A stretch of 64,000 nt of DNA from Candidatus Binataceae bacterium (lineage in GTDB: Bacteria > Desulfobacterota > Binatia > Binatales > Binataceae): NCBI GenBank assembly GCA_035508495.1, contig DATJMX010000032.1:35015-99014 (forward strand), written 5' to 3'. The notes beneath the pieces are model-generated. The model was not told the DNA's origin. It searched no databases and saw only the letters and a program-made list of their open reading frames with translations. Below, in pieces: positions 1-7,242 of the stretch. A program made the position numbers and the translations under genes. How positions within the stretch are numbered: position 1 is the first letter of the stretch; each line of letters starts with the position of its first letter.

Positions 1-69
1 GCCTCTGCAAGTGCGCGGCGGAAGATGACGCGGCGCGGTCCGACCCGGGCGCATCTGGGAGGATGCGCG

Positions 70-1194
70 ATGACTATCCGTCAACCTGCAAATATCCGGA
101 ATCTCCTGCGCCGCGCGGTTTGTTTCGCGGGCCCATTCCCGCTCTCTGTCGCGCTGCACGTCGCGGCGCTGCTGTTTCTGATTATTACGATTCACGAGCA
201 GCGCGGCCGCGAGCTGATCATGGTCAACCTCGAGCCGGGCGGCGGGGGCGGAAGCGACGCGGCGAGGGCCGATATTGAGCAGCCGATGGTGCCGATGCCG
301 GAAGCGGAGCCGATGAAGACTGAAATGCCATCGACGGTGGATATGAGCAAGATGCCCCTGGTCGAGGGAGTTACCGGCTCGGAGGAGGGCGGAATCGGAA
401 CGGGTGGGGGAGGCGGAATCGGCTCGGGAGTCGGCCCCGGGGTGGGCGACGGCTTCGGCGGATTCGTCAGCGTCCTGCGCCGCACGGGCCTCGACGTTGC
501 ACTGGTGATCGACGGCACCGGCTCGATGAACCTGATTGTCGACGACGTACGGGCGAAGATGCAGGAGCTGGTGCAATCGATTCATCGGCTCGTGCCGATC
601 GCGCGCGTCGGAATCGTGGTCTTCGGCGGCAAGCACGATCCGATGCAGATCCAACCGCTCACGCTCGATCCAGCGAAGCTCTCGAGTTTCCTCGATCACC
701 TGCAGGCGCGGGGTGGCGACGAGTGGGAGGAGAATACGTACGGCGCGATCAAGGCGGCGACGCAGCAACTCGACTGGAAGCCCTACGCCAGGAAGGTAAT
801 CGTGCTGGTGGGCGACTCGCCGCCGCAAAAAGAAGACTTCGAGCCGCTGCTCGCGCTGGAGCAGAAGTTCAAGACCGAAAACGGAACGCTCAACACGGTC
901 GACGTATCACAACAGGAGCACGAACGCTTCGAGCGCGCCTTCTGGCTCAAGGTCCATCGCGAGGAACCGCCGCCCGAGATCTCGCCGCTGCCGGCGTTCT
1001 ATCGGCAAACGCGTTCCGCCTACCAGGTAATCGCCCAAGCAGGCGGCGGCGAAATGAAAAGCCTCGCCGCAGAGCAGGGCAGCATCGACCAGCAAATGAT
1101 GCTCCTGGTCTTTGGCGACAAGTGGAGGACACAGGTCGCAGCGTTCAGCCGCCACCTTGCAGAGCCAAGCGACGAGAAGGTCGTCGCGAAGTGA
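70..1194 (+). CDS. VWA-domain protein with TonB-like N-terminal membrane anchor
   Basis: A 374-residue protein. I chose the ATG at 70 because GGGAGG lies 8 bases upstream; an in-frame ATG at 25 has no such site. Residues about 22-42 form one membrane segment that contains S26-x3-H30, the spacing of the Ser/His pair in the TonB anchor helix. A glycine-rich, proline/methionine-containing stretch follows (55-135), then a von Willebrand factor A domain from about 140 with the MIDAS start D148-G-T-G-S152. The bulk is therefore likely periplasmic. TonB-type anchors normally work with ExbB/ExbD, which would lie before the window. The ligand of the VWA domain cannot be told from sequence. Confidence 0.85.
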   Translation: MTIRQPANIRNLLRRAVCFAGPFPLSVALHVAALLFLIITIHEQRGRELIMVNLEPGGGGGSDAARADIEQPMVPMPEAEPMKTEMPSTVDMSKMPLVEGVTGSEEGGIGTGGGGGIGSGVGPGVGDGFGGFVSVLRRTGLDVALVIDGTGSMNLIVDDVRAKMQELVQSIHRLVPIARVGIVVFGGKHDPMQIQPLTLDPAKLSSFLDHLQARGGDEWEENTYGAIKAATQQLDWKPYARKVIVLVGDSPPQKEDFEPLLALEQKFKTENGTLNTVDVSQQEHERFERAFWLKVHREEPPPEISPLPAFYRQTRSAYQVIAQAGGGEMKSLAAEQGSIDQQMMLLVFGDKWRTQVAAFSRHLAEPSDEKVVAK

Positions 1195-1219
1195 TCGGAA
1201 CGAGGAGCGAGGCAGCAAG

Positions 1220-1648
1220 CTATTGGACCTTCAATCCAATCGCTTCCGCCAAAGTTCTCTGACGTTGATCGAAGGTTTCGAAACTGTCGGCGCCTAGTTC
1301 CAGAGCCGCCGCGACGTGGAGAATGTCGAGCGTTCGTACCCCGAGCTTTGTAGTCCAGCGCTCCGCGAGGCGGTGCGATAGTGCGAAAACTTCCTCGCTC
1401 ACCGGTAAAATTCCGATTATTCCCGCTCTCGCATCTTCTCGCATGGATGCGTGGACCTTGCGTATTTCGGCTACGGTGGTCTGCTTGCGGAAGACGTATA
1501 GTTGTAGCGCGTGTGTGAACTCCAGGTCGCTGAGCGCGCTCAGCAGTGCGGGGGCGCGAATCGCTTGCATTCGCCTCGTAGCGCGGGCGTGGTTGCTATC
1601 GGGCAGATACAACGAAACGAGAAAACTTGCGTCGAGGTAGCTGCTCAA
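1220..1648 (-). CDS. PIN-domain toxin (VapC-like ribonuclease)
   Basis: A 142-residue single PIN domain, the usual size for VapC. The acidic residues expected to bind metal are present: D6 (SSYLD), E43, D108 (in TLDILHVAAAL) and D127 (ETFD). VapC-type toxins are Mg-dependent RNases. The start is TTG, and it overlaps the antitoxin stop as TTGA, so the two are translationally coupled. It forms a type II toxin-antitoxin pair with the gene at 1645-1893. A truncated relative of the same toxin lies just upstream. The RNA target is unknown. Confidence 0.88.
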   Translation of the reverse strand: MSSYLDASFLVSLYLPDSNHARATRRMQAIRAPALLSALSDLEFTHALQLYVFRKQTTVAEIRKVHASMREDARAGIIGILPVSEEVFALSHRLAERWTTKLGVRTLDILHVAAALELGADSFETFDQRQRTLAEAIGLKVQ

Positions 1649-1893
1649 TAGCGCGAGCGCTCCCGCGCGAGAAGTTCAGCGCCGCTCGGTTTGATGACTC
1701 TCTTCCCGAAGATCGCGCGCGTGCGACCGAGAAAATCAGGCATTTGAGGGACTTCGGGCATGACCGGTTCGAGGCGCGCGATTACTCGTTTGCGCCGCGT
1801 TATTTCGATCGTTTCGCCGCGCTGAAGCCGGCGTTCGATTTCGGGAAAGTTGTAACGCAGATCGCGGATGCTCGCCTTGCCCATGTGATACAT
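1645..1893 (-). CDS. Phd/YefM-type antitoxin of the PIN toxin
   Basis: An 82-residue protein beginning MYHMGKASIRDLRYNFPE, the N-terminal DNA-binding pattern of Phd/YefM/VapB-like antitoxins; the C-terminal half would wrap the toxin. The start may be the ATG at 1893 or the one at 1884; the second copy of the locus also has the longer form (MHHMKTASIRDLRY), which favours 1893. It lies upstream of the toxin and overlaps it, the usual order in such operons. The protein probably represses its own promoter through the palindrome at 1883-1906. Confidence 0.85.
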   Translation of the reverse strand: MYHMGKASIRDLRYNFPEIERRLQRGETIEITRRKRVIARLEPVMPEVPQMPDFLGRTRAIFGKRVIKPSGAELLARERSRY

Positions 1894-1906
1894 CCTAGCA
1901 TCACAT
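1883..1906. promoter_or_regulatory. Palindrome over the antitoxin start (operator candidate)
   Basis: ATGTGAT-N10-ATCACAT, with perfect 7-base arms, covers the two possible antitoxin start codons. The same arms and spacing occur at the decayed copy (2248-2271). Conservation between the copies suggests the autoregulatory operator of the toxin-antitoxin operon. Confidence 0.6.
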
Positions 1907-1924
1907 TTTGACAGGACAAATGGA

Positions 1925-2011
1925 GCGGCTGCATGCGAGCGGCAACTGCACCCGAGTTGACATCAGCCACGTACAAAGACAGCAGAAAAACGGTGTCGAG
2001 ATAGCTGCTTA
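1925..2011 (-). pseudogene. Truncated PIN-toxin remnant
   Basis: The minus strand reads SSYLDTVFLLSLYVADVNS and continues to ARMQ, aligning with the first ~27 residues of the intact toxin at 1220-1648; similarity then stops where the control region of the intact pair begins. The start codon position holds TTA instead of TTG, and the last three catalytic acids are gone. This is a dead copy lying directly upstream of the intact pair. Confidence 0.75.
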
Positions 2012-2258
2012 ATCCTGCCGACGATCCCAACCGACCATTGCGGCGTTGCTGACTTTCATCACTTTCTTGCCGTGGATCGAGCGGAGTCTAGCAAGGAAGT
2101 CAGGCAATTTGGGTGCAAGGCGCTTCAACCGTTTGCAGGCGCGCGGTCACTCGATTGCGCCGCGTGATCTCGATTGTCTCGCCCTTTGCGAGTGGTCGCT
2201 CGAATTCGGGGAATCGATAGCGAAGGTCGCGAATACTCGCCGTCTTCATGTGATGCAT
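2009..2258 (-). pseudogene. Frameshifted antitoxin remnant
   Basis: The minus strand from 2258 reads MHHMKTASIRDLRYRFPEFE and on to RVTARLQTVEA, clearly homologous to the intact antitoxin, then runs into a stop. A shift of frame restores PKLPDFLARLRSIHGKKV, matching PQMPDFLGRTRAIFGKRV of the intact gene, and ends at TAA (2009-2011) overlapping the toxin remnant. It is therefore a second antitoxin copy inactivated by at least one frameshift. Confidence 0.8.
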
Positions 2259-2271
2259 TCGAGCATCACAT
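2248..2271. promoter_or_regulatory. Second copy of the antitoxin operator palindrome
   Basis: ATGTGAT-N10-ATCACAT, identical in arms and spacing to 1883-1906, lies over the start of the decayed antitoxin. The middle ten bases differ, so the arms look selectively kept or the decay is recent. Confidence 0.55.
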
Positions 2272-2287
2272 TTTTGCGCGACGAAAG

Positions 2288-2327
2288 AAAAACGCGCGCG
2301 AGGCGTTTTGCCGCGCGCGCGTTTTTT
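2288..2327. terminator. Bidirectional Rho-independent terminator
   Basis: A GC-rich stem (CGCGCGCG arms) is flanked by an A-run on the left and TTTTTT on the right, so it can end transcription on either strand. It lies 22 bases beyond the stop of the thiolase gene and most likely closes that minus-strand operon. Confidence 0.75.
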
Positions 2328-2348
2328 GAATCGCTAATCGAACCGGGC

Positions 2349-3533
2349 TCAGCCGATCTCGTTGCCTACTACCGAGACGAAGCTCACGCAGCGGCCGGGG
2401 GCGCCGCCGAGGTTGTGCGTCAGGCCAACTTTCGGGTTGTTGATCTGACGCGGGCCTGCTTCGCCGCGCATCTGCAGCCACATCTCGTACATCATGCGCA
2501 GGCCCGAGGCGCCGATCGGATGGCCGAACGACTTCAGCCCGCCGTCCGGATTCACCGGCAGCTTGCCGTCGAGATCGAAGAAGCCTTCCATCACGTCCTG
2601 CCACGCCGTGCCGCGCTTGCTGAAACCGAGATCCTCGCACAGCACGAGCTCGGTCGGAGTGAAGCAATCGTGCACTTCGGCCATGCTGATCTGCTCGCGC
2701 GGATTGGTGATGCCCGCCTGCGAGTATGCATCCTTGGCCGAGGCGACGACTTCGCGGAAGGTCGTGAAGTCGTAGTCGGTCGCGAGCGGTCCTTCGGCGG
2801 GACCCGCCACGAACGATAGCGCCTTCAGATAAATCGGATGCTTCTGATACTTGTGCGCATCCTCGGCGCGCACGACGATCGCCGCCGCCGAGCCGTCCGA
2901 CACGCCCGAGCAATCCATGATGCCGAGCGGGTCAGCGATCTTGGGCGAATTCTTGATCGCCTCCATCGAAACTTCCTTCTGGAATTGCGCCTTGGGATTC
3001 TTGGCGCCGTTGCGATGGTTCTTCCATGCGATGCGCGAGAGCACGTCTTTGCCCTTTTCAGCATCGAGGCCGTACTTCTTGAAGTACGCGGGCGCCAGCA
3101 GCGAGAACGACGCGGGCGCCGTCATGCTGCCCTGCGTCCCATCGTTGGGCGGATTGCTCACGACGAGGCCCGAGTAGCCGGAGTCCTTGAGCTTCTCGAC
3201 TCCTATCGCCATCGCGATATCAAACGCGCCCGACGCGACCGCATAGGCGGCCTGGCGCAGCGCTTCGGATCCCGTCGCGCACATATTCTCGACGCGAGTG
3301 ACGGGCTTGTACTGAATCTTGAGCGGCTCCGACAGCGTCAGGCCCGAAACGCCCGAGCCCATCGTGCCGAGCCAGTAGGCGTCGATGTCGTTGGGCTGGA
3401 GCCCTGCCGAACTCATCGCCTCGTAAGCGGCCTCGCACAGCAAGTCCTCGGGGCCTTTGTCCCAATGCTCACCGAACTTGGTGCATCCCATGCCGATGAT
3501 CGCGACGCGATCTTTGATTCCGCGGCTTGCCAT
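2349..3533 (-). CDS. Thiolase of the SCP-x/archaeal acetyl-CoA acetyltransferase type
   Basis: A 394-residue thiolase. The nucleophile region reads NMCATGSEAL and the C-terminal part carries the conserved GHPIGASG and LGGAPGRC motifs, so both catalytic cysteine sites and the histidine are present. A strong GGAGGA site precedes the ATG. It follows the HMG-CoA-synthase-like/DUF35 gene after 20 bases in one operon. In archaea a thiolase, HMG-CoA synthase and DUF35 protein form one channelling complex; this pair resembles that set. The substrate (acetoacetyl-CoA or a longer or branched 3-ketoacyl-CoA) is not determined. Confidence 0.88.
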   Translation of the reverse strand: MASRGIKDRVAIIGMGCTKFGEHWDKGPEDLLCEAAYEAMSSAGLQPNDIDAYWLGTMGSGVSGLTLSEPLKIQYKPVTRVENMCATGSEALRQAAYAVASGAFDIAMAIGVEKLKDSGYSGLVVSNPPNDGTQGSMTAPASFSLLAPAYFKKYGLDAEKGKDVLSRIAWKNHRNGAKNPKAQFQKEVSMEAIKNSPKIADPLGIMDCSGVSDGSAAAIVVRAEDAHKYQKHPIYLKALSFVAGPAEGPLATDYDFTTFREVVASAKDAYSQAGITNPREQISMAEVHDCFTPTELVLCEDLGFSKRGTAWQDVMEGFFDLDGKLPVNPDGGLKSFGHPIGASGLRMMYEMWLQMRGEAGPRQINNPKVGLTHNLGGAPGRCVSFVSVVGNEIG

Positions 3534-3553
3534 GTGGTGATCCTCCTCGCGCC

Positions 3554-4963
3554 TCAGCGCCTGGGCCGTGCTTTCCAGAAGTAGTTGTGTACACCGTCGG
3601 CAGTAAAGAGCCGCCGGAACGTCATTTCAACTTCGTCGCCAATCGCAACCTTATCGGGCTCGCAGTCGGTCATCTCGCACAGAAAACGTCCGCCGCCTTC
3701 GAAATCGATCACGACGTTGACGGTCGGCGGATTGAGCGAGAACGCTAGCCGGTCGATCGCATAGGTCGCGATCTTCGCGGTGCGGTCGGCGAACTCGTAC
3801 GGTTCCATTTTATTGTACGCCTGACACTTAACACAGACCAGTTGTGGCGGGAGCTGCGGCGTGCCGCACGCGGTGCATCGCGAGCCGATAAAGCCAAACT
3901 TCCACTTCTCCGAGCGCAGCATCGGCGGACCCGCGGGACGATCCGGATCGGGGCGGCGCGGCGGCTCGGTTGGCAGGATCTCGCGCCACTTGAGATACGT
4001 GCCGTAGGTGACGTCGCCCTTCGATTCGACGAGGCGGCCGGTCGAATGAATCGGCTTGAAGCTCGCATTGGCAGGCGTGACGCGGAACAGGATCGCATCG
4101 GCGCCGTCGGCAACGCTCGCGACGAGAATCAGATCTCCCGGCTTCGCGGCTGGCAGCACCGACGTGAGCATGAGCGCCGGATGCGCGGCGCCAGTCTGAC
4201 CAACAGTCAGCGCGAACGTGTCGGTGAGCTTCGATGGGTCGAGTTTCAGTCCGCGAAGGATCTCATCAGCGGCGCGCGGATTGGATGCATCGACGATAAC
4301 TTTTGCGAGATCGCCGGGCGCAACTTTCGCGCGGGCGAGAACATCCTTAATCGCTTGTCCAAGAAGGGGCGAAAGTGTCTGCGTGAGTGCGAAGCGCTCT
4401 TCCCATGAATGACCGAAGCGCTCGCCGGGTGCGCGCCAGTTGTCGAGGTACTCGCGCGTGAACGATGCGCTCGCGACGATCTCGGCGATTACGTTCTCGC
4501 TGCCGAGCACGAACGCGACTGCGCCGTCGCCGCCCTGCTGCTCGGCTTTGCCTTCGGGCGCTGCCAGACGCGAATCGGCGATCGCGACAACAGCCTGCGA
4601 AGCTCCACCCGCGACCGCGTCGGCCGCTTGCAGGATCGCCGTCATGCCGGCGCGCGTGGAGCCGGTGAGATCGGCGGCGCGAATCTCCGTGGGAAGTCGT
4701 GTTGCAGCGCCGACGATCGCGGCGCTCAGCTTCTCGGCGTAGGGCGGCGTGGTCGATGCGAAGAGCAGCGCTTGCACCGTGCCCTTGGGCCGCGTTTTGA
4801 GCGCATCGCGCACGGCCTCGACCGCCATTGAGACGCTGTCCTCGTCGAACGACGCGACGGCCTTCTCGCCCTTGCCGGGCACGCCGCCGAGAACCTGTGC
4901 GATCGCGGCGCGCTTGAGGCGCCGATACGGGATGTACGAACCGTATGAAACAATTCCAGCCAT
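3554..4963 (-). CDS. HMG-CoA-synthase-like protein fused to a DUF35 zinc-ribbon/OB domain
   Basis: A 469-residue fusion. Residues 1-~310 have the thiolase-fold of ketoacyl-ACP synthase III/HMG-CoA synthase. From about 350 comes a DUF35 module: a zinc ribbon with C-x2-C (CTAC) and C-x2-C (CVKC), then an OB-fold ending near DGVHNYFWKA. At the usual nucleophile position the sequence is GSTRAG, so Thr/Ser replaces Cys (about residue 103), and condensing activity is doubtful. DUF35 proteins dock thiolases and shape the acyl-CoA site, which fits the thiolase directly downstream. No clear Shine-Dalgarno sequence precedes the ATG. Confidence 0.82.
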   Translation of the reverse strand: MAGIVSYGSYIPYRRLKRAAIAQVLGGVPGKGEKAVASFDEDSVSMAVEAVRDALKTRPKGTVQALLFASTTPPYAEKLSAAIVGAATRLPTEIRAADLTGSTRAGMTAILQAADAVAGGASQAVVAIADSRLAAPEGKAEQQGGDGAVAFVLGSENVIAEIVASASFTREYLDNWRAPGERFGHSWEERFALTQTLSPLLGQAIKDVLARAKVAPGDLAKVIVDASNPRAADEILRGLKLDPSKLTDTFALTVGQTGAAHPALMLTSVLPAAKPGDLILVASVADGADAILFRVTPANASFKPIHSTGRLVESKGDVTYGTYLKWREILPTEPPRRPDPDRPAGPPMLRSEKWKFGFIGSRCTACGTPQLPPQLVCVKCQAYNKMEPYEFADRTAKIATYAIDRLAFSLNPPTVNVVIDFEGGGRFLCEMTDCEPDKVAIGDEVEMTFRRLFTADGVHNYFWKARPRR

Positions 4964-5157
4964 GGGCGCATTAAAAGCCGACTATGGACGCCGGGTCAAA
5001 CGAAAGCGGGCACTCACGAGCGGGACTTGGCGTGCTGGCTCAAATGCACGGAGTATCTTTTCGGTGATTTTTTAGCCTGACAGAAGATGCGTTCCCTTGG
5101 CGCACAGAAACGTGTAATATCTGGTCTTCACGCTCGGAACGCATTTCCTTCTCTAAG

Positions 5158-5179
5158 CCCGGGAATTGGCCCGGGTTTT
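5158..5179 (+). promoter_or_regulatory. Terminator-like hairpin in the leader of the RRM gene
   Basis: CCCGGG-N6-CCCGGG followed by TTTT lies 44 bases before the start of the RRM gene. Upstream, TAATAT at 5115-5120 is a plausible -10 element, though no good -35 is visible. A short hairpin with a U-run inside the leader suggests attenuation or a cold-responsive leader; alternatively it ends transcription arriving from upstream. Confidence 0.4.
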
Positions 5180-5222
5180 CTGGTCGAGAGCTTCCTGGCA
5201 ATTAAATGAACGGAGGGCACGT

Positions 5223-5573
5223 ATGCCCAGCAAGTTGTACGTAGGCAATTTGGCCTACTCGGTAACCAGTGACGAGCTCGAAGAGGTTTTCTCTCAGGCG
5301 GGCCAGGTGACGAGCGCCGCAGTCGTCAGCGACAAGTTCTCGGGTCAGTCCAAGGGATTCGGATTCGTCGAGATGGGGAGTGCGGACGAGGCGCAGAAAG
5401 CCATTCAGATGTTCAATGAAACAGAGCTGAAGGGCCGTAATATGCGCGTCAGCGAGGCCAAGCCTCGCGAGCCGGGCTTCGGCGGCGGCGGTGGTGGAGG
5501 CGGCGGTGGCGGTCGTCGTGGTGGCGGCGGTGGTGGCGGCGGCGGCGAGCGCCGTGGCGGGAATCGCTGGTAA
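5223..5573 (+). CDS. Glycine-rich RNA-binding protein (single RRM)
   Basis: A 116-residue protein. I placed the start at 5223, after GGAGGG, rather than at the longer open frame. One RRM fills residues 3-~80 with RNP2 (LYVGNL) and RNP1 (KGFGFVEM). The tail is almost entirely glycine and arginine (RRGGGG type), like plant and cyanobacterial glycine-rich RNA-binding proteins, which bind single-stranded RNA and often act in cold adaptation. The leader hairpin and a downstream terminator make it a single-gene transcript. Confidence 0.92.
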   Translation: MPSKLYVGNLAYSVTSDELEEVFSQAGQVTSAAVVSDKFSGQSKGFGFVEMGSADEAQKAIQMFNETELKGRNMRVSEAKPREPGFGGGGGGGGGGGRRGGGGGGGGGERRGGNRW

Positions 5574-5587
5574 TCGAACCTGATATC

Positions 5588-5612
5588 CCGGGCGGGAGTT
5601 CCTCCCGCCCGG
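5588..5612 (+). terminator. Terminator of the RRM gene
   Basis: Perfect 11-base stem (CCGGGCGGGAG / CTCCCGCCCGG) with a 3-base loop, 14 bases after the stop. The T-tract is short (CTTTAATAA), but the stem is very strong. Confidence 0.7.
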
Positions 5613-6017
5613 CTTTAATAAATAAGAATTCGAATCCGAAGCGCTCGGCGCCGGAAGAATTTGCTGGTCGGGAAATTTCGACTTGCTTCGTAGAAAAAAG
5701 CGAAGCGGGTCGGAAGGGGGAGGACCGACCCGCTTCAATGGGGAATCCGGATGCGGAATGCTGTCGCGGATTCCGAAGGCTGAGAACCGTAACAGTGTCT
5801 TCAGCAAACCTCGCGCCAGCCACTCGTTCTAAATGAAATCATTACTTTCTGCGGATTATTTCTCGCCCGCGCGCCTCAAACCCTGAAAGCGACGATAAAT
5901 ATTCCGTGAATTTCTTCCATTGTTCACACTCGGCTTAGGCCGAACGCGTGGAACTGCCCCCTTGGCACATCGGATGCTCTCCCTCTTGGCTCGACGAGAT
6001 GAGCTGGAGGGCCATCG
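5613..6017. other. Intergenic region with structured sequence
   Basis: No convincing protein gene on either strand. The minus strand carries GGAATCCG...CGGATTCC (about 5745-5778) followed by the strong terminator at 5694-5736, which would suit a small RNA transcribed leftwards. I could not identify a known RNA family. The right end should hold the promoter of the secreted-protein gene at 6018. Confidence 0.4.
5694..5736 (-). terminator. Minus-strand Rho-independent terminator without an assigned gene
   Basis: Arms GAAGCGGGTCGG (5702-5713) and CCGACCCGCTTC (5725-5736) form a perfect 12-base stem; on the minus strand it is followed by GCTTTTTTC. No protein gene precedes it on that strand for several hundred bases, so it may end a small RNA. 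Confidence 0.6.
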
Positions 6018-6407
6018 ATGGATTCCAGGAAATACAGTTCTTTAGTCACGGCATCAGTCGGAGCGTTGATGCTTTCGATGATTTCGATCTCTGCGGCCGC
6101 GTGCGCGCCGCAGACTTCTTCGATCGACAACAGCCCGACCTACAGCGCCACGCAGCCGACCGATCCAGGGGGCGCCGGTATTCGGACCCAGGCGCAGATT
6201 AATAACGATACCGAGTACGTCGTCGATGGCGACGGCTATCCGATGTTGTGCGATCCAAACGGCGAGCAGTGCCGCAGCAATCCGGCCTACGATGCGTTCC
6301 GGTATCGCACCTTTGCCTACAACCAGCTTCCCCAGAATGGCGTCGCGCAGACCGGCGTGAACTTTCAACCGGCGCCTGTCGTTCCGATCTTCAGCGTTTC
6401 GTTTTAG
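6018..6407 (+). CDS. Small secreted protein or lipoprotein, unknown function
   Basis: A 129-residue protein; GGAGGG stands 7 bases before the ATG. The N-terminus (about 1-28) is a typical signal peptide ending ISISAAAC, so C29 could be lipidated although the lipobox is not canonical. The mature part is polar and rich in Asn, Gln, Pro and Asp, and includes a DGDGYPMLCDPNGEQC segment with two cysteines. I recognise no family. A strong terminator follows at once, so it is monocistronic. Confidence 0.7.
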   Translation: MDSRKYSSLVTASVGALMLSMISISAAACAPQTSSIDNSPTYSATQPTDPGGAGIRTQAQINNDTEYVVDGDGYPMLCDPNGEQCRSNPAYDAFRYRTFAYNQLPQNGVAQTGVNFQPAPVVPIFSVSF

Positions 6408-6425
6408 CGGCTGACGATAAATTTA

Positions 6426-6455
6426 GGGGGACGCGCGTCTGCGTCCCCCCTTTTT
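6426..6455 (+). terminator. Terminator after the secreted-protein gene
   Basis: GGGGGACGC / GCGTCCCCC stem with a 6-base loop followed by CTTTTTATT, 18 bases after the stop at 6407. It also abuts the end of the converging ABC permease gene. Confidence 0.85.
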
Positions 6456-7242
6456 ATTCCAGTTTGACCAGGAGTCCGCGCGAGCGAGCCGACTCGAAGA
6501 TGCTCCGGAAAAAAACCACCGCGAGCGCGAAGTACGCCACGTTGAGGCCCATCGCCCACCAGAAATGCATCGGCGAGAAGCCTCCGCCCGCGAGCGTCTG
6601 CCGCATGCCCTCGAACGCATGCGTCGTCGGCAGCATCCACGCGATCGGCTGTAACGACTTAGGCAGCGCCTTGACCGGGTAGAACACGCACGAGAGCGGC
6701 AGCAGCAGGGCCGCCGAGCTCCACGCGAGCCCCTGCACCTTCGTCGTGTAACGGAAAATAATTCCCGTTATCGCTATTCCCAGCGCGAACGCGAACAATA
6801 TCAGGCACGCCATGTACGGCACGAACGATGGCAGGATCGGGAAGATATCGAACGAGTATGCGATCCACGCGACGATCGCCGCCGCGAGCAGGCTGATTCC
6901 CGCCTTGATGAAGTTCACGAACAACAGTCCCGCCATGTACTCGCCCACCGTCAGCGGCGTCGAGAACAGATTGATCAAGTTGCGCGCCCATAGCTCGTCG
7001 AGAAAGCCCACCGCCATGTCACGCTGGAACGCGTAGAACATCCCCCACATGATTACGGCCGCCAGCAGGAAGCTGGCGATGCCCGTGCCGGGCTTGCCGT
7101 CCTGGCGGATATAAATGGTGAAGAAGCCCCACACGATTATGTCGAGCACGGGCCAGTAAACGAGGTCCGTCAGGCGATCGAAATTGCGCCGCGCCTCGTA
7201 CGTATGGCGCATCACGACGCCCTGGATTCGATTCAGCTTCAT
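6454..7242 (-). CDS. ABC-2 type transporter permease
   Basis: A 262-residue integral membrane protein with about six hydrophobic segments, the size and layout of ABC-2 permeases. The conserved C-terminal region before the last helices is visible (MLPTTHAFEGMRQTLAGG). Its ATG overlaps the stop of the ATPase gene as ATGA (7239-7242), so the two form one exporter. ABC-2 systems export drugs, polysaccharides or lipids; the substrate here is unknown. Confidence 0.88.
   Translation of the reverse strand: MKLNRIQGVVMRHTYEARRNFDRLTDLVYWPVLDIIVWGFFTIYIRQDGKPGTGIASFLLAAVIMWGMFYAFQRDMAVGFLDELWARNLINLFSTPLTVGEYMAGLLFVNFIKAGISLLAAAIVAWIAYSFDIFPILPSFVPYMACLILFAFALGIAITGIIFRYTTKVQGLAWSSAALLLPLSCVFYPVKALPKSLQPIAWMLPTTHAFEGMRQTLAGGGFSPMHFWWAMGLNVAYFALAVVFFRSIFESARSRGLLVKLE

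Noticed and set aside
2046..2819. 257-residue plus-strand frame
   Set aside because: Crosses the antitoxin remnant, the terminator and the antisense of the thiolase; no protein pattern.
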